Shown piece after piece: positions 56,035 through 64,000 of a stretch of 64,000 nt of DNA (position 1 is the stretch's first letter; each line of letters starts with the position of its first letter). Origin of the DNA: Rapana venosa (lineage: Eukaryota > Mollusca > Gastropoda > Neogastropoda > Muricidae); the NCBI GenBank assembly GCA_028751875.1, contig CM054154.1, positions 57,319,600 to 57,383,599 of the forward strand, given 5' to 3'. The position numbers and the translations under genes are program-made. The notes below the pieces were generated by a model. The model worked only from the letters and a program-made list of their open reading frames with translations. It searched no databases and was not told the origin of the DNA.

Positions 56035-56305
56035 CCAAGGCATCACTCAACAGCCCAAACCCCATCACCCTCCGGAGTGTACAACCTTTATTTGTGTGTG
56101 AGAGTGCATGTTGTGCGTGCGTTCGAGCGATCGTGTGTGTTACATTTAAATTGTAAAAAGAAAACCTAATAATTGTAACACGGCAACTAAATTGCAAGAG
56201 AAGTATGAATGAAAGCGGCTTTGATGTTTTCTGCAGATAAATAGCGCTATATATAAAAATTCCTGGATTATTATTATTATTAATCTTATTATTATTATTA
56301 ATATT
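56035..56305 (+). mobile_element. LINE C13, 3' UTR only
   Basis: CAACAGCCCAAACCCCATCA and GGAGTGTACAACCTTTATTT match the 3' UTR of C9. Then come a degenerate GT stretch, GATAAATAGCGCTATATATA (56229-56248) and (ATT)n. Confidence 0.8.
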
Positions 56306-57027
56306 ATTTTTTTATATTAAATTTTTATTATATATTATTATAATAGTTGTTGTTGTGTTTGTTGTTGTTGTAGTTGTTGTAGTTGTTAATCCTTGCTTGT
56401 TAGATATCGCCATTAATAAATAGCTTGTTAGAAAACACCAGTAATTATTAGCTTGTTATATATCGCCCGTAGTTTCTTGCTGTTAGATAATGCCAGTAGT
56501 TATTGCTAGAAACCTCACATTTTTGATCATTGCTATAATTGTTGCTTTACACGTATTGCCCGTTTTTTTTGCCCTTATATCATGCCAGTAATACATGTTT
56601 CTTAAGTATTTCCGTAGTTTTTGCTTCTTTAATATCGTTGTCATCTAAACAGTTCTTGGTTATTATTATTCCCGTTACTAACATTCGAGCAACTGTAAAA
56701 TGCAGCTCCATTTTTCCGCCTGAGAGTCTATTGTGAAAAACTACATTTTTGCTGGTCTTGTTATTCAGTTTCGAAAGGAGAGAGGAGAGAGAGAGAGAGA
56801 GAGGCGAGAGAGAGAGAGAGAGAGAGAAGAGCGAGAGAGATAGAAGAGAGAGAGAGAGGGCGAGAGGAGGAGGTATGAATGTTTTCGTATATTTAAAGAT
56901 TGGAAAATGAAGATGCCGCTGAAACAAAGTCACTGAATACAACGAGTAAAAAACGTTTTTAGCCCACAGATTTTATTATTCTATTCAAAAAACTGTAAGG
57001 ACTAACACACACGAGAGTAACATCTAC
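56306..57027. other. Unassigned, with (TTG)n and (GA)n tracts
   Basis: A TTG-rich tract at 56345-56385, short repeats of TAGCTTGTTAGA type (56385-56470), and (GA)n at 56776-56865. Confidence 0.6.
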
Positions 57028-57382
57028 CTCCTTCCTCTTTATCCCACACTATCAGACAACACCTAGAGTTTCAATGACTTTCACACACTACACACACCTA
57101 GAACACACACAGAGCACACCATCTATCCACTACTCTTTATCCCCACTTATCAGACTAAGCAAGAGTTCATTGACTGTCACACTCACACACACACACAATC
57201 ATTCCCCCATCAGCCTCTACTCATTATCCCACACTTACTAGACAAAAGCTAGAGTTTTATTGCCGTCACACACACCACACACACCACACACACACTCACA
57301 CAACACACACACACCACACACACACACACACACAACAACACACACCCACACCACACACCGCTCCACGCACGCACCCGCCACG

Positions 57383-57422
<40 letters not shown>

Positions 57423-57495
57423 TCACCCATCTAGCTCTACTCAATAAGCCACACTAACCAGACAAACCAAGTTTTACTGACTGTCACAGCTCATT
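57028..57495. repeat. Minisatellite with CA-rich units, four copies
   Basis: A motif like CTCTTTATCCCACACTTATC, AGACAAACCTAGAGTT, TTGACTGTCACACACAC recurs at about 57030-57090, 57135-57195, 57225-57275 and 57435-57490, with CA repeats of variable length between. Confidence 0.75.
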
Positions 57496-57699
57496 TGTTG
57501 GGCCACAATATTATGGCGCCAACCGTAACACTCAAACACGATCCCCATCCTGGGCGCAGGTGATGTTCGTCATCGTGTAATTCCAATTTCTTGCCATCCA
57601 TAACCACCCAATTACGCTTTGATATGAAATCGGAATCCATATAAAAATTCTGTATAAATTGGCATTAATGTCAAACAAACAAACCAAAAAATGTGGTCG

Positions 57700-57970
57700 T
57701 ATAAAATGTCTGTATGTATGTATGAAAGTATGAAAGATGTAGTCTGTAATATGTATGTAAGTATGTAATGTATGTAAGTAAGTAATGAATTGTATGTAAT
57801 GGTCTTCTGTAAGAATGTAGTGTGTATGTAGCCCAAATTTATATTTAATGAATGAATTTATGTATGATAGTATGTAAAGTAAATTTAAGTATTATGAAAG
57901 TATGTATGTATGTATGGTATGTATGAATGTATGTAAGTAAGTAATATTAATGTAAGTATGTATGTATTTT
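57700..57970. repeat. Degenerate (TGTA)n
   Basis: Interrupted TGTATGTAAGTA repeats. Apart from a T-rich and C-rich run at 58020-58085, nothing else is recognised to 58740. Confidence 0.85.
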
Positions 57971-58740
57971 TTGTTTTGACTTCAAATAACGTAGTATCAC
58001 AATAAGTATTGATATAGAAGCCCCCCCCCCAAAAAAAAAAGAAATAAAAGAAGAAAACAAACAACAAAAAACACGAAAAAACCCCCGGAGATTGGAAGTA
58101 TTGATTAATTTATAAAAAAATCCACGAAAAGAAACTTGGCACTGCAACAGGAATTAACAAACATAACAACAAACACACAAACCCAACAATTCATTAACGT
58201 TAATGTAACAATAAACAAATACCTATGGGACGTGACAAATACCTATCACAATTTCAAATGTCAGTTTTAGATAACTGAATTATGCTGTGCGAGGAGTTTC
58301 AGAAAAAAGGGGAAGAAAGGTTTTTACACTCTGACATTCAAAAAGTATATGAGAAAATAGTGATATTCTCATCACACAGGCCTTTACCAATTTTACTGAA
58401 TTTGGTATAACATGCATTTATTTTCAACTATAGAATGAAAGTACATAATTTCAGCTTACGAAAAAACAAATTACAAACATTTTAATGGTTCCCCACTGTT
58501 AAATAACGTATTGATTGCAGTACTAGATAAAATCTCTCATTTGCTGATGAACTTTTCAATGACCTTTCTCCATGATTTTTTGTTCTAGGTAAGCTATACC
58601 CTTCTTGTAAGGATAAGGCACATGCAATTCAATTGTCCTCCCGTTCAATGTTTTGCCCCTTTTTGGCAGCGTATCCGCCACCATTTGGAAGAATCCATTG
58701 TTTGAACGCACCCAACAAAAATTCACACTTATTGCCCTTT
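57971..58740. other. Unassigned sequence
   Basis: No similarity recognised. Confidence 0.4.
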
Positions 58741-59312
58741 AAGGATAAGAGATTTAAGGTAACACGTAAAGGAGATCCCATAACCTATAAGTCGTAGGGG
58801 ATGCGAGGCTCAGAGACCCACTTCTCTAGGGCCCAGCACATTGAGGGCGTGGCCCATCTCCTCTCCCTCGCTGCTTTACCTTCCTTGACCCTAAAGAGGG
58901 CAGGTACCCATTTACAGCTGGGTGAACTGATGGAAAGAAGAAATCAAAAAGCGTGTGGGCCCCCAAGAACCTCTGCTCTCCACCATAAAGAGGCGAAACC
59001 TGATGTGGTTATGGGCACACCACAAGACACAACACCAAACTAAGCAAAAACCATCCTGCAGGAACAGTTGAAGCAATAAAAAGAGGCCGCCAAAAGAAAT
59101 CAAAGGTTGAACAACATCAAACAATGGACCAGCCCAACCCTCCACCACCCTTCTGACTATCCACATACAAAACGTGAAGCATGAAAAGAACTCCTGTCGC
59201 GTTCTTCGTCACTCAGTCAACCCTACGACCAACTGGTAACCACTCTCGACGTGCATAACTTGGCTTGGGTGAAAATCGAGTGCTTCCGACACTGAGCTAT
59301 TCCGTACCGGAC
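58741..59312 (-). mobile_element. SINE-T interrupted by RTE sequence
   Basis: The 3' two-thirds of SINE-T in minus orientation occupy 58750-58930 (end block CCCATAACCTATAAGTCGTA, then GGGCAGGTACCCATTTACAG). The 5S/tRNA head follows at 59228-59312 (CCAACTGGTAACCACTCTCG, ACTGAGCTATTCCG). Between them lie about 300 bp of RTE, and about 40 bp of SINE (TACTGAAGCCAAGGCGCGCA region) are lost. Confidence 0.85.
58930..59225 (+). mobile_element. RTE C-terminal fragment inside SINE-T
   Basis: AAAGAAGAAATCAAAAAGCG and TGTGGGCCCCCAAGAA through CAACAGGAACAGTTGAAG-like sequence match copy B 42368-42640. The coding block for KRRKL.WFGHTTRHN is recognisable but shifted. It ends near CCTACGAC at 59217-59227, close to the LINE 3' hairpin block, and lacks the tail. 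Confidence 0.85.
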
Positions 59313-59949
59313 ATCTTACTCTCTAATATGATTCTCGAAGTTATCTTGTAACATGGCGATTTTAAAGCCTACAATGCGATTTTAGAATCAACCCAAATAA
59401 AACAAGAATTTGAAATATACCCAACGCAAATCAAAAATAAAGTAAGACCCATTAGCAAAGCTACAATTCTCAGTAAATATCGAGTGATGTTTACAACCTC
59501 ATTTGATTTTTCAATGTTTAACGCAGGCATAACAAAACAGAACCCAGTTTCTTGATTATCAAGACGTGATTCCGTCTGTATAACTTTGTAAATGGTCAAA
59601 ATCATATTGGATGGGGCTTCGGATATCAAAACCATTAAATTCTGGTTTGGCCATTCTTGGTTAACCAAAAGACACCTAAAAATCCAAGAGTTCTTACACA
59701 TCTCCCATGATGGGCAGTAAGAAAAAAGCTTCTCGTGTATCCATGCTGTGTTGATTGATTTCAAGATTTGTGTACCAGACCAGACCATATGTACTTATGG
59801 GCATTCAAGCGGAAATATTTCGCACTTTTAGGAGGGAAAATTAAACTCTGATTTTACTTCTATTTCTTCTGAAATAACGTTTTTCTGACGTTTTGTTTCT
59901 ACAAATATTTACACATGCCAGTTGACGTAAACATCTAAAAGGCAATACC
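59313..59949. other. Unassigned; 139-codon open frame on the minus strand
   Basis: The frame 59788-59369 has no motif I recognise and two hydrophobic stretches near its end. It adjoins family G and may be its decayed 3' part. Confidence 0.35.
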
Positions 59950-61010
59950 GATTTCGTTATTTGTTTCCCAGGGCTGAGGCGTGATAAGGCCCACCAAGAA
60001 CCAGCCTGTATCTTTGCAGTCTATACTTTGTAACTTTTTAAGTAAATACTTTGGAGCACTGAAAAAGACCTCTTGACCATACTATAATTTTGAACGAATA
60101 AGGGATATAGCTAAATATTTCATATTAATTTTAATGTGCCTTGGCCCCAGAACTGTTTACTTACCATCTTCAAAAAGTTTAAGCCTTTCTTTGCTTTAGT
60201 TAAATTTTCTTCGATATGTGCATTTCAAGTTAGCTTAGAAGTGAGAATAACACCCAAGAACTTTACGCTGTCTTTATACTCAATCATGTTGGCCCCAATT
60301 CTAAATGCTGGTAGGTCATCTGGATTACTTCCATTGTTAAAAAAGCACAGTGTACATTTTTTCTGTGGATAAAGTAAATCCATTTTCGAGCATTTAATTA
60401 TCGATGTTGTTAAGCTGGTTCTGGTATACCTTTTTAATGTAGTTTAACGCTCTTTTTGGTGTGTTTTGTTTCATAGAAACATTCATCCACATACATATAT
60501 CATCTGCATATTGTACTAAGATGACTTCCTTAGACAATTTCATAGGGAGATCATGCAGCAAAACATTACATAAGTGAGGCGATATTACAGAACCTTGGGG
60601 AAGTCCAATATGAAGAGATCTAAAACTAGAATATGATTTAGCTACTCTAACCTGTATACTTTTATTAGTCAAAAACTTTTAATATAATTATAAAAATGCC
60701 CAGAAAAACCCAGATCCTTTAGTTTACACAGCAACTTAGCATGCCAAACTTGATCACACGCTCTTGTTATATCAAAAAATGTTGAAAGCACGTTCTTTCT
60801 TCTTGCAAACTGAATTTTTATATGCGTTGATAGCTTAACCAAGTTATCTATGGCAGATCTGTCTTTTCGAAAACCCGCTTGATTGACCGGGATTATTTTA
60901 TTTTTATCACATTTATTGAACAGTTTATGCAATAGAAAAATAAAGTTTGCTGGTAGATGTTTTAGCATGTCATTAGAAACTGCATCTAACCCGACAGTTT
61001 TTTTTTAAAA
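59950..61010 (-). pseudogene. Family G LINE, reverse transcriptase
   Basis: Minus strand: IIPVNQAGFRKDRSAIDNLV and FFDITRACDQVWHAKLLCKL (60968-60669), then IGLPQGSVISPHLCNVLLHD and VILVQYADDICMWMNVSMKQ (60672-60394, catalytic YADD), then VKFLGVILTSKLTWNAHIEE and FWGQGTLKLI-like thumb sequence to about 60130. This is the best-preserved palm of family G in the window. Frame changes occur at about 60670 and 60380. Confidence 0.85.
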
Positions 61011-62009
61011 AGAGACTAAACATTTTTATATGATTAGCTTTAAGCAGAATGGGTCAAAGGGGGTTTTTTAACTCTTTTTTATTTTTCTCCTTTTCATTTC
61101 CCCACCAAATGAAACCTTCAAACGCTCTTTTTAAAAAATAAAACCCTTCCTTTTCTAAATTTGTAATTTCTTTTTTCATAAATGAAATTTGGAAATCCCT
61201 TTTTATTTCTTTAAAAATTTTAAATTTTTTGGGCCCATAAAAAATTTCGGGTGGTACAAAAGAAAAAAAAATGTTTTAGGGCCCTTTTAAAATAATTTTG
61301 TTTTTTCTTTTAATTTTTTTATGTTTTTACTTTTAATAATTTTTACTTTGGCGTTTCTTTTAATTTTTTTTCCTAATTGGGGATAATTTTTCCCTAGTTT
61401 TTTTTTTTTCCCTTAATTTTATAGTAATTTTGCGTTAAGTGGTTTCAAAAAAACCCAAAAAATTAATTTTCTTGAAAATGTATTTTTAAAGAAATGTTTT
61501 AATTTTGTTTTATGTTTTAGTATATTGCTAAATTTATGTTGAAGTAAAAAGAATTTATGTTTAAATTTGTGTGTATCTATTGGATGTTGTTTGTTTTTTT
61601 TTTAGATAATAAAATGTGTTGTAGTTATATGTAATAAGAAATTTTTGTATTTGTATGTTGTTTGTATATGTATTATATATGTATTATGTATTATTATGTA
61701 TGTATGATAAATGTATGTTTATTTTTATTTTGTAGTAGTATTTATTAGGTAGGTAAAAAATTTATGTTGTATTATGTAGGGTTGTAGGTAGTATAGGTGG
61801 TATGGTTTTTATTATATTTTATGAGTTGTATGTTGTTTATTTGGTATTGTTTAAAACATTTTTTTTTAAATTAGAATTTTGTTTTTTTGGACATATAATG
61901 GTTGTGTTTTAAATTTTTGTAGTTTTGATGTTTTTTTGATGTAAACTTGATGTATTACTTTGTTTTTATTTTTATGATGTAAAATTTTTATGTATGATCA
62001 ATTTAAAAT
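61011..62009. other. Low-complexity T-rich sequence of doubtful quality
   Basis: Long runs of T, A and G with few informative bases. Degenerate TGTATGTA repeats at 61560-61990. No feature can be supported. Confidence 0.5.
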
Positions 62010-63750
62010 AAAAATAAAAATAATAAAATAATAAAAATAATAATAAAATAATAATATATGAATTTATTAGCACTAAATCTGAAGAAAACAAAAAATCAAC
62101 GCTTGCCCCAAAACTTTTTACGGGTATGCAATTTTCCCCTTAAACATAACGAACAACAGATTTTAAAAAAAAGCGCCACACGTATCACGCATGCACGCAA
62201 AACACACCACACACACACACACAACACCACACCACCACACAACACAACCACACACACACACACACACAACCACACATACACCACACTCGGAACAACAATA
62301 GAAGGGGAAAGATGCTGTTTAAAATTAGGGACAGAATTTGAGGGAAAAATCCAGTAGGAAAAAAGTTGTTTTGGTGGATTTGAAGGTATCAAGTAAGGTT
62401 TTGGGGAGTGAAAGAGGGAGGTCTTCCCGGGGGGATGGACCAGAAACAGAGAAGGCGCGGCCCAACAGGGTTTTTTGAAACTGGGTGTTCGAAGAAAAGA
62501 ACGCCGGGTGAACGAAGGGGAAAGGGATGGGGGGTACATAGAAGCATTACGAGATAAGAGGTGCAGATTTGTGGGGACATTGAAACAGAGGGGATTGATT
62601 TTATACTCCCGTCTTTTGAGACAGGGACCAGTGAAAAGATCGCAGAAGAGAGTGATGTGTTTTAGATTTTTTCTTTCTTAGGACCAGTCCCAGCTGCAGA
62701 TTTTTTTAGCGTTGAAGAGAGTGGATAATGAACTGGTAGGTCAGCCAAAAAGAATTAAGTAGTCAAAAATGAAAGAATAGAGATGTGACAAGATTTGGGA
62801 AATTTCATCAGTGGACAAATCTTGCAAATCGCGCTTTTCGCCCAATTGATAGTCAAATGGGAGGTCTGGGGATGAATTTTATGAGAGGGTTGTCAAAACT
62901 ACCCAAATACTTACAAGTTGACAAAAGGAAAAGACGTATTTCCGAATTTTTTGAAGTTTTTTTGATAGGGAAAGTTTATTTGGGGCCCTATGAGCATGGT
63001 TCGGTTTTTTCGGCATTTAAATTGTAACTTGGGTTTTGGTCATCCCTTTTTTGTTTAAGCATTAGGGAAAATTTTCAGGAGGGAAGGCAAGTTTTTTAAC
63101 TATCACGCACAAGGAGTATCTGATAGAAATGATGATCAATAGGTGGTTGTTTATTTTTGGAAATGGGGCGTGTAGAGATAAAGAGAACAGGGCCCAGGAC
63201 TATCCCTGGGGATCCACATCCATTTTTACGGTTTGATTGAATTTTGTTTACAATAACTTTTTGGGAAACCGTCTGTGAGGTATGAAGTAACCGGTAGGCG
63301 TGCCGTTAAAAACCCCGTATTTTGGAGGGGGAGAAAAAAATGAGTAATCTATTATCAAAGGCTGCAGATAAGTCAAGAAGAGGAGGATTGAGATTTTCCT
63401 TCATCAGAAGCAAGTAAGTGTATCTAAAGTGTGGACTAGGGTTTTTTCGGTGCTGGGTTTGGGGCATGGCAGTTTTGAAAAGTGGGAAGGAGATCATTGG
63501 GAATAAAGGGACTTTTGAGCGTTGAGAAGGATTTTTTCTAGTACTTAGAGAAAGGGGAAGTTTGAGACACCCCTTTAATTTTCAGAATTTTGGGTCGGGG
63601 TCGTGTTTTTTCGTGAGGGTGCTTTGCTTTTTAAGAGTATGGAAAAATTTCCTGACACAAAAATGAGTTTACTATTTTATGAAAATATTTTAAAAATTGT
63701 GGAAGGCATTGTGAGAAAACGGGAGCGGGGGGGATCAAGTCGATGTTTTA
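62010..63750 (-). mobile_element. LINE C14, very noisy copy
   Basis: An AATAA-rich tail (62010-62055), ATGAATTTATTAGCACTAAA end motif, a CA-rich stretch (62190-62275), then recognisable but distorted C-terminal (62340-62700), palm (62980-63250) and finger sequence (63340-63600). Examples are GGCTGCAGATAAGTCAAGAA and TGGGAAGGAGATCATTGGGA, which match C2 near 13260 and 13390. Differences from other copies are mostly homopolymer changes and dropped bases. Confidence 0.75.
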
Positions 63751-64000
63751 TTAGATATAATCTTCTCTTCATGTGCCGGGTTGTTGCAGACAGGGCGACA
63801 GGGCCCCCCATTCCTCTCTTTTCAGTTCCCGATGATTTTTCATTGTTGGGGGATTTTTTCCTCGTTGCGTAGCTATTCAACTGTCTGGATTTTGTGCGTT
63901 GTCTTCCTCTGTCTTTGGTACCACAAATCTTTCCACACAATATTGCTTTTCTTTTCCCATCAACTTTTGGCCCCAAAAATTGTAGTTTCTTTTTTTGATC
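63751..64000. other. Unassigned window end
   Basis: No recognised similarity. The open frame 63976-63677 on the minus strand has no known motif. Confidence 0.4.

Noticed and set aside
59369..59788. 139-codon frame as a host membrane protein
   Set aside because: It lacks a start context, homology or exon signals, and lies beside a decayed LINE.

Overview
This window looks like a gene-poor, transposon-saturated stretch of an animal nuclear genome. The mix of repeats suggests a marine invertebrate, probably a mollusc or another lophotrochozoan. That assignment is inference from family resemblance only. I see no convincing host gene, no functional tRNA or rRNA gene, no CRISPR array and nothing prokaryotic. 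Nearly every recognisable protein segment is a piece of a retroelement.

The families present, with names used only here, are: family C, a CR1/L2-like LINE with about 14 copies or fragments, whose 3' UTR carries a CA/GT microsatellite and ends in a palindromic motif plus (ATT)n; RTE-type LINEs (copies A and B plus three internal fragments); family G, an I/Jockey-like LINE with RNase H; family F, a Rex1/CR1-like LINE; family E, a two-ORF APE LINE whose ORF1 carries a 2A ribosome-skipping motif; family D, short 3' ends with an AAGTC/AAAGTC tail; one DIRS-like tyrosine-recombinase retroelement; one LTR-type gag; one Penelope-like GIY-YIG fragment; two MITEs; and three SINE types. The SINE types are SINE-T (a tRNA 5' half joined to a 5S rRNA-like promoter region), SINE-M (tRNA head plus a conserved central block) and SINE-3 (tRNA head).

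Layout. 1-9 kb: fragments of G, an RTE copy with an inverted 5' part (2.76-5.08 kb) and a truncated SINE-T with a perfect 15-bp target duplication. 9-20 kb: three minus-strand C copies; two of them, with a D tail, split one DIRS-like element; a TTAA-flanked MITE follows. 20-26 kb: LTR gag, Penelope remnant, three coding-phase minisatellites (33, 42 and 30 bp) and a MITE inside an E-like coding fragment. 26-37 kb: a three-level nest in which F is split by C5, and C5 is split inside its GT repeat by a full-length E. 39.36-42.69 kb: a complete RTE copy bounded by an 11-bp target duplication. 44-56 kb: C copies in both orientations carrying SINE-T, SINE-M and an RTE patch, then SINE-3. 56-64 kb: simple repeats, a SINE-T interrupted by RTE sequence, a G copy and a very noisy C copy.

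How the parts may work together: the 3' end of SINE-T resembles the 3' ends of both RTE copies, including a small hairpin with compensating changes. This suggests that RTE machinery mobilised SINE-T. Two tracts (46.29-47.48 kb and 61-64 kb) show homopolymer-rich divergence that looks more like poor consensus sequence than biological decay.
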